Below are positions 17,278-25,793 of a stretch of 64,000 nucleotides of DNA, piece by piece; the first letter of the stretch is position 1; each line of letters begins with the position of its first letter. The DNA lies in NCBI RefSeq assembly GCF_002159645.1, contig NZ_NFJB01000017.1:1-64000 (forward strand). Direction: 5' to 3'. The notes under the pieces are model-generated. The model was given only the letters and a program-made list of their open reading frames with translations, was not told the DNA's origin and did not search any database. The position numbers and the translations under genes were made by a program. The DNA comes from Parabacteroides sp. An277 (GTDB taxonomy: Bacteria; Bacteroidota; Bacteroidia; Bacteroidales; Tannerellaceae).

Positions 17278-17306
17278 CCCCAGGTTCTTCGGAATCTGGG
17301 GTTTTT
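17278..17306 (+). terminator. Intrinsic terminator with TTCG loop and no upstream gene
   Basis: CCCCAGGTTC and GAATCTGGGG form a 10-bp stem (one G-U) closed by a TTCG tetraloop, followed by GTTTTTC. The T-run is only on the plus strand, but no plus-strand gene precedes it for 2.4 kb. It implies an unannotated plus-strand transcript ending here. Confidence 0.7.
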
Positions 17307-17346
17307 CATGTGCTGTAGTATATTCGTTTGGCGAAATGATAGCTTG

Positions 17347-17613
17347 AAAAACGTTGGAAATGGTATTGCGCGGACGCAATTTCACTTCCAACGCAATTGG
17401 AAGCCCATTGTGCGGACGCAATTCCATTTCCAACGCGGTTGGAAGCCCGTTGCGTAGACGCAATTTCATTTCCAACGCGGTTGGAAGCCCATTGCGTGGA
17501 CACAATTCCATTTCCAACGCGGTTGGAAGCCCATTGTGCGGACGCAATTCCATTTCCAACGCGGTTGGAAGCCTTTTGCGTGGACGCAATGGCATTTCCA
17601 ACGTTTTTGGAAG
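17347..17613. repeat. 42-bp tandem array of alternating palindromes
   Basis: The block TTCCAACGC recurs at 17386, 17428, 17470, 17512, 17554 and 17596, a strict 42-bp period. Each unit holds two small palindromes, TTCCAAC-gcg-GTTGGAA and TTGCGT-gg-ACGCAA, so the array is a chain of hairpins. The ends are inverted copies of each other: AAAACGTTGGAAAT on the left and ATTTCCAACGTTTT on the right. Because 42 is divisible by three, long ORFs with a 14-residue repeat appear on both strands, but these have no other coding support. There are no unique spacers, so this is not a CRISPR. Confidence 0.85.
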
Positions 17614-17633
17614 GCGACATGCTATTGCTAAAC

Positions 17634-17687
17634 AGTTACGGCACGAAGTCAATCGTCCCTTGCTTCGTGCCGTAACTATGTTTTTTT
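17634..17687 (+). terminator. Strong intrinsic terminator after the 42-bp array
   Basis: A perfect 15-bp stem, AGTTACGGCACGAAG (17634-17648) with CTTCGTGCCGTAACT (17663-17677), is followed on the plus strand by ATG and seven T (17681-17687). The minus-strand side has no T-run, so it points to a plus-strand transcript through the array. It could additionally protect the converging gene at 17699-18661. Confidence 0.7.
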
Positions 17688-17698
17688 GTGTTTAAAAA

Positions 17699-18661
17699 TT
17701 ACCCAAACAAATCGAGGGTCAGCTGCTCGCGTTCGGCTTCTTGCTTGCGGAGGTGGCGTTTGCCTTGCGGCGTGACGATTTCCATCTTGTCGAACCGGGT
17801 GCGGATGACGGTAGTCACGATATAATTCGTATGAACCACTTCGCCCAACTCGGAGAGGCGACGCGAGATTTCCAGTACGCAATCGATGCACACGCCACTC
17901 GAAAAGGCAATCTTGTCGTCTATCATCTGTTTCTTGAACTCCTCGTCTTGCATATAAAAATCGATAGTCGCGCCGCCCCGGTTGTAGATGCCTTTCCAAC
18001 GGTAGCGCGCATCTTTCAAGACGGGCGAGATGATTTCTATCGTAGCGTTCTTGTCGACCAACGGAGGCAATTCGTCGGTACGCAAGACGAAATAATCGAA
18101 CTGTTCGCGCCGGACTTCCAGCAATCCGGAGCGGATGCGGTTGTGCTCGTTCAATTCGCGGAAGGAAACCTTCTTCACCTTCATACAGCCTCTGACCGCC
18201 TCAAAGAAATTCGATTTGTATTTACAGAAACGATAGGATGAAGCGAGGAGTTCAACCAGACGAGGCGGAACACCAGCTGCATGCAACTTCAGGTCGCGGC
18301 GGAAACGGGCCACCTCGCGTTGCATCAGGGCATCGTCGGCTTCGGTCCGTTCCGAAAGGCGTTGTCCACCGACGGAGAGCGTCGGGCGCACCAATATCTG
18401 CATCAACACATTCAGGATAACCGATATGCAACGCGGATTCTCGCCGGCGATGGCCCAAATCTCCCGGTATCCCTCGGGCATGGCCGCCGGTTCGCTATAA
18501 ACCGTCAGCTTCACGTCGAACATGTCGGCCAGCGAGCGGATCATCGTCAGGATTTCTTTCTCGCACCGGTGGCGGATCAGGGCATCGAGGTAGTTCGTCT
18601 TCTCGTTGAAATGGTAGCGCAGTTCCAACTTATTGGAAAATGTCATGCTCCTATTTTTCAT
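17699..18661 (-). CDS. Conserved-looking hypothetical protein, 320 residues
   Basis: Not recognised. The protein is soluble, with no signal or membrane segment. The N-terminal half is helical and arginine-rich (FRRDLKLHAAGVPPRLVELLASSYRFCKY). The C-terminal half contains KVKKVSFRELNEHNRIRSG, ATIEIISPVLKDARYRWKGIY and FSSGVCIDCVLEISRRL. It ends EREQLTLDLFG, a tail reminiscent of the QL-x-LF peptides that bind the beta sliding clamp. A start at 18646 (MTFSNKLELRYHF) is also possible. It follows the DUF2148 gene by 11 nt on the same strand, so they are probably co-transcribed. Base composition matches the core genome, suggesting a resident gene. Confidence 0.7.
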   Translation of the reverse strand: MKNRSMTFSNKLELRYHFNEKTNYLDALIRHRCEKEILTMIRSLADMFDVKLTVYSEPAAMPEGYREIWAIAGENPRCISVILNVLMQILVRPTLSVGGQRLSERTEADDALMQREVARFRRDLKLHAAGVPPRLVELLASSYRFCKYKSNFFEAVRGCMKVKKVSFRELNEHNRIRSGLLEVRREQFDYFVLRTDELPPLVDKNATIEIISPVLKDARYRWKGIYNRGGATIDFYMQDEEFKKQMIDDKIAFSSGVCIDCVLEISRRLSELGEVVHTNYIVTTVIRTRFDKMEIVTPQGKRHLRKQEAEREQLTLDLFG

Positions 18662-18672
18662 ATCCTCTCCTT

Positions 18673-19212
18673 TTATTTAGTTTCATGCGGTTTGCGGTCG
18701 AAGAAAGGATTCTTGGACGAAGCACTGACCGGTATCGCCATGACACACCGTGCCTCCTCTCCCAAGAAATGCAATCGCTGGGCAGCCAACCCGGCACTGA
18801 ACATCACCCGCGTATCGACCCGCATATCCGAAGCCATCGCGCAGGCAGACCCAATCGCAATCCCGACATCCACACTGTTAATCGCGCAAGGGACAGCCTC
18901 TGGCTTGGCCGCACAAGTCGCATACCCGCAATGACCGCAATTCAATCCCTGCGTTTGTGAGCGAGTACCTACCAAGACGATGGCATCGGCCTGGAGGATA
19001 TTCTCCGCATCGCGCAGGAAAAACTTCAGTCCCGTCTCGGCAGAAATACGTTTCATCTCTTCCGAGAGGCGGGCGATGTCCTCCTCCGTCACCATCCCGA
19101 TTTCCACAATATCAATTCCTTTCCCTTTCGGAGCCGTGCGTGCAGCCACCATCATGCGGTGAGCCGCTTCCCTTACCAATTGCTGGCGTATATCCCGTTC
19201 ATTTGTTACCAT
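18673..19212 (-). CDS. DUF2148 ferredoxin-like domain protein
   Basis: A 179-residue protein with the cysteine cluster LNCGHCGYATCAAKP and a second conserved block GIAIGSACAMASDMRVDTRVMFS, both hallmarks of DUF2148, a family annotated as containing a ferredoxin-like domain. The cysteines could bind an iron-sulfur cluster; the physiological partner is unknown. The N-terminus (VREAAHRMMVAARTAPKGKGID) matches the family start. It is divergent from the dehydrogenase at 19306, sharing a 93-bp intergenic region, which would fit joint regulation of two redox proteins (inference). Confidence 0.85.
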   Translation of the reverse strand: MVTNERDIRQQLVREAAHRMMVAARTAPKGKGIDIVEIGMVTEEDIARLSEEMKRISAETGLKFFLRDAENILQADAIVLVGTRSQTQGLNCGHCGYATCAAKPEAVPCAINSVDVGIAIGSACAMASDMRVDTRVMFSAGLAAQRLHFLGEEARCVMAIPVSASSKNPFFDRKPHETK

Positions 19213-19305
19213 AATGCATGTGTTCTTAAAAATACTTTCAAAGATAATTCTTTTTTTTGTATCTTCGTATTGTTTTTAAGGAAACAAGTCAAAATAGGTA
19301 GGATT

Positions 19306-20301
19306 ATGGCTATAAAAATTGCATTCTTCGACACGAAGAGTTACGACCGCGAGTCGTTCGACCAGGCAAGCAACGGGCTTGCATACGAAATACATTATTA
19401 TAAAGACCGCCTTTCGGTCCATACAGCCCAATTGGCTATGGGAAAGGATGTGGTCTGCATATTCGTCAATGACGAGTGCGACGCGCAAGTAGTCGACTTG
19501 CTGGCCTCGTATGGCGTCAAACTGATTGCCCTCCGTTGCGCGGGATTCAACAACGTAGACATGAAAGCGGCGGCAGGACGCATCCCGGTTGTACGCGTAC
19601 CGGCCTATTCGCCTCATGCCGTCGCCGAGTATGCCGTCACGCTGATGCTTTGCCTCAACCGCAAGGTCTACCGTTCGGTCTATCGCACACGAGAAGGAAA
19701 CTTCAAACTGAAAGGATTGATGGGCTTCGACATGTATGGCAAGACAGCCGGCCTCATCGGGTTGGGACGTATTGCGAAAGAGCTGGTCAAGATATTGCGC
19801 GGCTTCGGGATGAATGTCATCGCCTACGACCCTTATCCCGACCGCGACTTTGCCGAAGCACATCAGACGCGGCTCGTCTCGCTCGACGAACTCTATGCCG
19901 AAAGCGACATCATCTCCCTCCATTGCCCGCTGACCGACGAGAACAAGTTCCTCATCAACCGCGATAGCATCCAAAAGATGAAACCCGGCATGATGCTTAT
20001 CAACACCGGACGTGGCAAACTCATCCGCACGGAAGACCTTATCGAAGGATTGCGCACGGGACAAATCGGTTCGGCCGGACTGGATGTCTACGAAGAGGAA
20101 CAGAACTTCTTCTACGAAGACCGAAGCGACAAGATGATTGACGACGACAAGCTGGCACTCCTCCTCATGATGCCCAACGTCATCATCACCTCCCATCAAG
20201 CCTTCTTCACGCGAGAAGCCATGCACAACATCGCCACGACCACGCTCGAAAACATCCGCGATTGGGCCGACGGGCGCACATTGAAGAACGAAGTGAAATA
20301 A
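19306..20301 (+). CDS. ldhA: D-2-hydroxyacid (D-lactate type) dehydrogenase
   Basis: Start chosen at 19306 (MAIKIAFFDTKSYD), giving 331 residues. The longer open frame from 19159 overlaps the divergent gene. Motifs: NAD-binding GLIGLGRIAKELVKILRGFG, the catalytic Arg in NTGRGKLI, the acidic residue in GLDVYEEEQ, and His in NVIITSHQAFFT. These fit the LdhA subfamily, which reduces pyruvate to D-lactate with NADH in the cytoplasm; other 2-ketoacids remain possible. The ECF sigma gene begins 3 nt after the stop, so the two are likely co-transcribed. Confidence 0.9.
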   Translation: MAIKIAFFDTKSYDRESFDQASNGLAYEIHYYKDRLSVHTAQLAMGKDVVCIFVNDECDAQVVDLLASYGVKLIALRCAGFNNVDMKAAAGRIPVVRVPAYSPHAVAEYAVTLMLCLNRKVYRSVYRTREGNFKLKGLMGFDMYGKTAGLIGLGRIAKELVKILRGFGMNVIAYDPYPDRDFAEAHQTRLVSLDELYAESDIISLHCPLTDENKFLINRDSIQKMKPGMMLINTGRGKLIRTEDLIEGLRTGQIGSAGLDVYEEEQNFFYEDRSDKMIDDDKLALLLMMPNVIITSHQAFFTREAMHNIATTTLENIRDWADGRTLKNEVK

Positions 20302-20304
20302 TCC

Positions 20305-20919
20305 ATGCCATCCGAAAAGGTACATATAGGCTTGCTGAAGCAGGGAAACCGGGAGACGTTCCGCACGCTCTTCCGGCATTACTACCCGCGCTTGAAGGCG
20401 TATGCGCTGACCCTTATCGGCGAGGATGCACCGGCGGAAGACATCGTGCAGGATACGTTCCTCTACGTCTGGGAACACCGCACGCACCTCTCGGCCGACG
20501 ATAGCCTCCAAGCCTACCTGTACCGTTTAGTTTATACGCGCTGCATGGACCATTTCCGCAAGATGCAAATGGCCGACCGCTATTGTTCGGAGGTATACGA
20601 AGAATACCTGCACGATTGCCAGGAGCTTTTGCAGACGGAAGGCACGGCGTTCGACGAGCTCTTCACGAAAGATTTCTACCAACGCCTCTACGAACTGGTT
20701 GAACTGCTCCCCGCCCAGCGCCGCGAAGTGTTCCTCCTCGCCTACATCGAAGGACGGAAAGCCAAGGAGATTGCCGAGAAATTACAAATGCCGGTCCGGA
20801 CGGTTGAAAGCCACCTGTACCTCGCCCTGAAATTCCTCAAAAGCAAAATGACGAAGCGCGATTTCTATCTGCTGCTTTGGTTGCCTGTTCTCCAGTTTCT
20901 GGTCTCAAAGGCTTGCTGA
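20305..20919 (+). CDS. ECF-type RNA polymerase sigma-70 factor
   Basis: A 204-residue protein with region 2 (FRTLFRHYYPRLKAYALTLIGEDAPAEDIVQDTFLYVW) and region 4 (LLPAQRREVFLLAYIEGRKAKEIAEKLQMPVRTVESHL), the two-domain build of Bacteroidetes ECF factors. The last 20 residues (FYLLLWLPVLQFLVSKAC) are unusually hydrophobic for a sigma factor. No FecR-type anti-sigma or SusC gene follows, so its usual cis partners are missing. It lies 3 nt downstream of the dehydrogenase gene. Its stop codon falls within the first unit of a 23-bp tandem repeat. Confidence 0.92.
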   Translation: MPSEKVHIGLLKQGNRETFRTLFRHYYPRLKAYALTLIGEDAPAEDIVQDTFLYVWEHRTHLSADDSLQAYLYRLVYTRCMDHFRKMQMADRYCSEVYEEYLHDCQELLQTEGTAFDELFTKDFYQRLYELVELLPAQRREVFLLAYIEGRKAKEIAEKLQMPVRTVESHLYLALKFLKSKMTKRDFYLLLWLPVLQFLVSKAC

Positions 20920-21070
20920 GATAGCCAGCTAACGTTAGCTGAAGAGTCCAGCTACTACTTGCTGAGGGGGTCAGCTAACACGTGCTAAGGTATCCAGCTA
21001 ACACGAGCGGGCGTGTCCAGCTAATGCGTGCGGGGGACGTCAGCTAATGGTAGCTTAGGCATACAGCCTT
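20915..21070. repeat. 23-bp tandem repeat, seven degenerate units
   Basis: CAGCT (CAGCC in the last unit) recurs at 20926, 20949, 20972, 20995, 21018, 21041 and 21064, an exact 23-bp step. A typical unit reads CAGCTAACACGTGCTGAGG and then about four variable bases. Each junction brings AGCT near CAGCT, so small hairpins are possible. The array spans the convergent gap between the ECF sigma gene and rodA and touches both stop codons. Confidence 0.8.
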
Positions 21071-22514
21071 AGCGTTCCTTCCGGGAAGCATCCAGCCGGA
21101 GGAAGATAAAGAGGAGCATCGTAAAGCCCAAAAGCGAAGAGCCCCCGTAGCTAAAGAAAGGAAGCGGAATGCCAATGACGGGCGTCAGTCCAATCACCAT
21201 CCCAATGTTTATCGCCAAATGGAACAGAAAGATAGAGGCGACCGAATAACCATACACGCGGGCAAAGACGGTATCTTGCCGTTCGGCCAACGCAATAAGC
21301 CGCAGAATGAAGACGGCAAACAGAATCAGGACGGATGTAGTCCCCAAGAATCCCTGCTCCTCTCCTACGGTACAGAAGATAAAGTCGGTATCCTGCTCCG
21401 GGACGTACTTGAGTTTGGTTTGCGTCCCGTTAAGGAATCCTTTGCCCGTCAAGCCACCGGAACCGATAGCTATCTTGGATTGATTCACATTATAGCCCGC
21501 CCCGCTGGGGTCATCCTCCAATCCCAACGAGACCTTGATACGTATCTGTTGGTGCGGTTCCAATATCTCGTTGAATACGTAGTTGACCGAAAAGAGAAAT
21601 CCAATCGATGCCAACGAGAAAAGGGCAATCAAGGCATACCGCCCTACCCATTGGTGAATGGCCATGCCTATCAGATAGGCCACATTCAATCCCAAGACGC
21701 CCAATACGACCCCATTCAAATCGAAGGGAAAGAAATAGCAAACTACACCTGCGACCAAGAGGACAGCAGCCGAACCATACGCCATCCAGCGTGCCGCCAG
21801 CTTATTTTTACACTCTACTGAAACCAGTACAATACTGATGAAGAGAATCAGGAGCAAGACGAGCAACGTTCCTAACGCGGTCTCTCCGACCATCACCTCC
21901 GCATACTTCATGCCCGTCACGAAGAAAATAACCGCACAGACTCCGGCCAAAAGGAAATAGCCCGACATGCCCTCTCGGTATAGCATCAGGAAAAAAGCCA
22001 GATAGACCAATGCCGAACCCGTCTCCCGCTGCAAGAGAATGCACACCATAGGCAAGAATATCAACCCCAAGACACACATAAAATTGCGGACGCGCGTAAG
22101 GACAAAGCCATACGTTCCCATCAAACGCGCCACGGCCAATGCCGTAGCAAACTTCGCAAACTCGGCCGGTTGCAATCGAATCGGCCCCAATACCAACCAC
22201 GAATGCGACCCTTTGATATCGGGTGCCAGGAAGATGGTCGCGACCAACAACAACAAGATTCCTGCATAAATCAAATAGGCAAACACCTCGAAGAAATCCC
22301 GTTCAATCATTAAAATAGAGAATGCCACGCAGAGCGAAATCCCCATCCACATCAATTGCGTGGCCGGACGTCCAGTTGTCCCCAAGAGTTCTGCCGAACC
22401 AAATTCATAGCTGGCACCGCAAATGCTCAACCAGCCGGCTACAATCATCAGGATGTAGAGCAGGATGGTAAACCAATCTACCGATTTCCAGGCATCTCTT
22501 GTCTTAGAACGCAT
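21069..22514 (-). CDS. rodA: RodA, SEDS peptidoglycan glycosyltransferase
   Basis: Start placed at 22514 (MRSKTRDAWKSVDW), overlapping the mrdA stop by 11 nt; the frame opens slightly further up. About ten hydrophobic helices and SEDS landmarks are visible: GSHSWLVLGPIRLQPAEFAKF, the large region ending KIAIGSGGLTGKGFLNGTQT, and the C-terminal IGLTPVIGIPLPFFSYGGSS. At 481 residues it is longer than the E. coli protein, as is usual in Bacteroidetes. It polymerises lipid II for lateral wall growth together with the class B PBP encoded just upstream. Last gene of the mreBCD-mrdA-rodA operon. Confidence 0.95.
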   Translation of the reverse strand: MRSKTRDAWKSVDWFTILLYILMIVAGWLSICGASYEFGSAELLGTTGRPATQLMWMGISLCVAFSILMIERDFFEVFAYLIYAGILLLLVATIFLAPDIKGSHSWLVLGPIRLQPAEFAKFATALAVARLMGTYGFVLTRVRNFMCVLGLIFLPMVCILLQRETGSALVYLAFFLMLYREGMSGYFLLAGVCAVIFFVTGMKYAEVMVGETALGTLLVLLLILFISIVLVSVECKNKLAARWMAYGSAAVLLVAGVVCYFFPFDLNGVVLGVLGLNVAYLIGMAIHQWVGRYALIALFSLASIGFLFSVNYVFNEILEPHQQIRIKVSLGLEDDPSGAGYNVNQSKIAIGSGGLTGKGFLNGTQTKLKYVPEQDTDFIFCTVGEEQGFLGTTSVLILFAVFILRLIALAERQDTVFARVYGYSVASIFLFHLAINIGMVIGLTPVIGIPLPFFSYGGSSLLGFTMLLFIFLRLDASRKER

Positions 22515-24369
22515 TGGGCAAAATATTAGCATTGAGTATATATTCTTCGATAGGCCGGCTCTCGGGCAGAATCGAATCCCGCAGATATTTCTCCATCATC
22601 AAACGGCCGATAGGCACGGCATAGGTGGCTCCAAAACCGGCATTCTCGACAAACACGGCAATGGCCACTTTAGGATGTTCGTAAGGCGCAAATCCCATGA
22701 AAATGGAATGGTCCTTTCCGTGCGGATTCTCGGCGGTACCGGTCTTTCCGCACACCTCAATATCCGGCAAATTAGCCCCACGGCACGTGGCACCCCAAGC
22801 CGACCCGACCACAGCGCCCCGCATTCCTTCGGCAATGAGCGGATAATATTTTGTATCGACGCCTGTATAACGCCGTTCCGTATATAAAGAATCCAATGGG
22901 GTATCCTGAATTTCTTTCACCACATGAGGCGTAATAAAGAAACCTCGGTTGGCTATGGTAGCCGCCAAATTGCATATCTGAAGCGGCGTAGCCAGAATCT
23001 CGCCTTGTCCGATAGCAATCGAAATGACGGTACTGGAGTTCCAGCGTCCCCGGTAAATCTTATCGTATACCTTGCTATTGGGAATATATCCTCGCTTCTC
23101 GCCCGGCAAATCAATGCCCAACCGATAACCATATCCCATCGACACCATGTAATCTTTCCATACGTCGAACGCCTGCTGGACACTCGGATAGCGCGAACGA
23201 TCGTCCAACAAGTAATGTAATCCCCAAGGGAAAAAGGAGTTGCAGGAAGTAGCCAACGCACCTACCAAAGGCAATGGAGAGGGATGTCCGTGGCATGCTG
23301 GTTTTCCTCCCCGGTAGGTATAACCGTGGGCACAGGTAAAACGTGTATCTTCCTTAATGACACCCTCTTGCAAGAAAATCAATCCCTGCGTCGGTTTAAA
23401 GGTCGAACCGGGTGGATATTGTGCCATCAGCGGACGATTGAAAAGCGGTTTCAAGGGGTCTTTTTGCAAAGCAGCATAATTCTTTCCCCGGATACGCCCG
23501 ACCAGCAGACTGGGGTCGTAGGTAGGAGAAGATACCATGCACAAGACTTCGCCCGTCTCCGGTTCAATCATCACAATCCCCCCCAATTTGTTCTGCATCA
23601 ACTTCTCGCCGTACGCCTGTAGCTCGATATCAATCGAAAGCTTCAAATTCTTACCCGACACAGGCGCCACATCGTGCTTTCCTTCTTCGTAACGCCCTTG
23701 AATCCGCCCATGCGCATCCCGGAGCAGAATCTCGACGCCTTTCTCTCCGCGCAAGTACTTTTCATACGAACTTTCGATGCCGGTTCGCCCGGAATTATCC
23801 CCTATCGTATAATAACTATCCTTCTCCAAATCCCGTTTATTCACCTCGCCCACATTCCCCAACAATAAAGCCGCATTCGGATAAGCATACTCCCGAATGG
23901 TACGGTTCTGCACATAAAAACCGGGGAATTTGTATAGCTTCTCTTGCAACACGCCGCATTCTTGGGCTGAGAGCTGCGTCATAAAGACTTGCGGCGTATA
24001 GGATGAATAACCTGGATTCAACCGACGGTTCTGGATAGCCTCGATACGGTTCAGAAACTGTTCTTTCGTAATGCCGAGAATGTGGCAAAAATCCAACGTA
24101 TCAAAAGGCTGGATTTCGCGCATCACCAACATGACGTCATAAGCCGGTTGGTTATAGACCAGCAATTTTCCATTACGGTCGTACATGATGCCGCGCGCCG
24201 GATAAACCGTCCGCTTCAGGAACGCATTGCTGTCTGCCCAGGCTTTATAATCGTTATCGACTATCTGCAAATAGAACAGACGGACGATAAATATAAGTAC
24301 AATCACGATCACCGCGCCCCCAATGACGAAACGCCGGTTTTCAAACTGATATTTAAGCTTATTCTCCAA
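22504..24369 (-). CDS. mrdA: Penicillin-binding protein 2 (transpeptidase)
   Basis: A protein of 621 residues with one N-terminal membrane anchor (VIGGAVIVIVLIFIVRLFYLQ), a dimerisation domain (RGIMYDRNGKLLVYN) and a transpeptidase domain. Catalytic motifs: Ser in PPGSTFKPTQG (SxxK), the SxN-type motif in ATSCNSFF, and KTGT in EVCGKTGTAENP. This is the class B enzyme of the elongasome that crosslinks peptidoglycan and works with RodA. It overlaps mreD by 11 nt and rodA by 11 nt, so translation is probably coupled. Confidence 0.95.
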   Translation of the reverse strand: MENKLKYQFENRRFVIGGAVIVIVLIFIVRLFYLQIVDNDYKAWADSNAFLKRTVYPARGIMYDRNGKLLVYNQPAYDVMLVMREIQPFDTLDFCHILGITKEQFLNRIEAIQNRRLNPGYSSYTPQVFMTQLSAQECGVLQEKLYKFPGFYVQNRTIREYAYPNAALLLGNVGEVNKRDLEKDSYYTIGDNSGRTGIESSYEKYLRGEKGVEILLRDAHGRIQGRYEEGKHDVAPVSGKNLKLSIDIELQAYGEKLMQNKLGGIVMIEPETGEVLCMVSSPTYDPSLLVGRIRGKNYAALQKDPLKPLFNRPLMAQYPPGSTFKPTQGLIFLQEGVIKEDTRFTCAHGYTYRGGKPACHGHPSPLPLVGALATSCNSFFPWGLHYLLDDRSRYPSVQQAFDVWKDYMVSMGYGYRLGIDLPGEKRGYIPNSKVYDKIYRGRWNSSTVISIAIGQGEILATPLQICNLAATIANRGFFITPHVVKEIQDTPLDSLYTERRYTGVDTKYYPLIAEGMRGAVVGSAWGATCRGANLPDIEVCGKTGTAENPHGKDHSIFMGFAPYEHPKVAIAVFVENAGFGATYAVPIGRLMMEKYLRDSILPESRPIEEYILNANILPNAF

Positions 24370-24877
24370 TCTTTTGGGTCTCGAAATTAAATAATTCCAC
24401 TACGCAAATCAGCAGGGAAGTCGTCAGCACGCTGGCAGCTATCCGTATGAATAAAAAGAGCGGATCGAAAAGTGTCAGGGCTTCTATCAAGAACAAAGCC
24501 AAATGATGTATCAATACAAACAACAACATATACCGGATAAAGCCTGCATAGCCCAACGCGTGATAGGATGGATACAATCCTTTCGGCAAATCCTCTCCTT
24601 TCAAAAAGACAAGCAACGGGTCCCGAAGGAATCCTGCCAGCGAACAAGCGGCCGCGTGCATACCGGGCGTATTCGAAAACATGTCGATGAGCAAACCGGT
24701 AAGGAAAGAAAATATCAGAATACTACTGCGAGACATCCCCACCGGCAGTTTCAGTATACAATAGACATACAGAAAAGGGGTGGCTATGCGCAAATAGTGA
24801 ATGTTGTTCAATACCAAAATTTGCAACAATACGAATATCCCGAAATATACCAGTACCCGTACAATCTTGTTAATCAT
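24359..24877 (-). CDS. mreD: Rod-shape protein MreD
   Basis: A 172-residue integral membrane protein with about five hydrophobic helices (VLVYFGIFVLLQILVLNNIH, SSILIFSFLTGLLIDMFSN, IRYMLLFVLIHHLALFLIEA). The motif LTGLLIDMFSNTPGMHA corresponds to the conserved GLxxD region of MreD. It belongs to the elongasome membrane complex with MreC, MreB, RodA and PBP2. It overlaps mreC (8 nt) upstream and mrdA (11 nt) downstream. Sequence conservation in this family is low, so position in the operon is part of the evidence. Confidence 0.9.
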   Translation of the reverse strand: MINKIVRVLVYFGIFVLLQILVLNNIHYLRIATPFLYVYCILKLPVGMSRSSILIFSFLTGLLIDMFSNTPGMHAAACSLAGFLRDPLLVFLKGEDLPKGLYPSYHALGYAGFIRYMLLFVLIHHLALFLIEALTLFDPLFLFIRIAASVLTTSLLICVVELFNFETQKIGE

Positions 24878-25724
24878 TTTTCCTTGCCTCTTTTTCTAAT
24901 TCGATTTGTTCGTCTCGGTACTCATTCCGAATCACACGGACATGTTGCAACGAAGAAAAGGATGTCGCCAATCGAACACGTAACGCGTAAAAATTATCGT
25001 CGCGCTCTTTATAAAAGTCATCGACTATGCCGACAATAAGCCCTACGGGGAAAATGGCGGAATATCCGCTCGTGACAATCGTATCTCCTTTATGAAACTC
25101 GGCATGCCGCGGGAGCTCTTCCAAGATGGCATAATCGGCATCGCGCCCATCCCATGTCAAATAACCAAAACTATTATTTCCTAATACTTTGCAACTCAAT
25201 TTAGACTTGGGATTCAACAACGAGATGATGACGGAGAAATGATCGGAAACATGGGATACAATGCCCACTACTCCCTCCTCGGACACGACCCCCATATCCG
25301 GACGGATTCCGTCTTTGCGTCCTTTGTTGATGGTAATGTAATTGGATAATTGCGAAATGCTGTTGTTGACGACCTCGGCTAAGACAAACTGAAAAGGAAA
25401 GACATGTGCCGAATCGCTTACACTTCCCTTAAAAGAAACCGTATCGGCCTGCATGACTTCAATTTGCTCTTGCAAATCCAATAACTGCATCTCCATCTGC
25501 CCGTTCTGCTCTTGCAAATTCCGATTGATGGTACGCAGATTTAAATAGGATTGCACATAACCTGCTACCGACAAGACATAACCCGACATGTAATTCGCCG
25601 AGTTAATCATCACACTTCGTTGGTAAGCGTTATTTCGATAAACCAAGGTAAACGATATGACCTCAAACAAAATCAACAAGAACCAATGCTTCTTCTCTAA
25701 CAGAAAATCGAGCAATTTTCGCAT
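24870..25724 (-). CDS. mreC: Rod-shape-determining protein MreC
   Basis: A protein of 284 residues with a single N-terminal transmembrane helix (HWFLLILFEVISFTLVY), a coiled coil (RNLQEQNGQMEMQLLDLQEQIEVM) and the periplasmic beta-rich domain (NKGRKDGIRPDMGVVSEEGVVGIVSHV, GDTIVTSGYSAIFPVGLIVG). MreC links cytoplasmic MreB filaments to the periplasmic wall-synthesis enzymes. It lies 69 nt downstream of mreB and overlaps mreD. Confidence 0.95.
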   Translation of the reverse strand: MRKLLDFLLEKKHWFLLILFEVISFTLVYRNNAYQRSVMINSANYMSGYVLSVAGYVQSYLNLRTINRNLQEQNGQMEMQLLDLQEQIEVMQADTVSFKGSVSDSAHVFPFQFVLAEVVNNSISQLSNYITINKGRKDGIRPDMGVVSEEGVVGIVSHVSDHFSVIISLLNPKSKLSCKVLGNNSFGYLTWDGRDADYAILEELPRHAEFHKGDTIVTSGYSAIFPVGLIVGIVDDFYKERDDNFYALRVRLATSFSSLQHVRVIRNEYRDEQIELEKEARKND

Positions 25725-25793
25725 ACCTTTTCCATCACTAAAAGCTGGATATCAGGGAGATGCCCTACATATCCAACCTATCTGATTTACATT

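Noticed and set aside
17347-17613. CRISPR array
   Set aside because: The units are contiguous and nearly identical over all 42 bp, so there are no unique spacers, and no cas genes are nearby.
17263-17695. Long ORFs on both strands with a 14-residue repeat across the 42-bp array
   Set aside because: They stay open only because the period is divisible by three. Both strands are open equally, and there is no promoter, homologue or conserved ending.
19276-20511. 411-residue minus-strand ORF opposite the dehydrogenase and sigma genes
   Set aside because: Both plus-strand genes have complete diagnostic motifs; the antisense frame has none.
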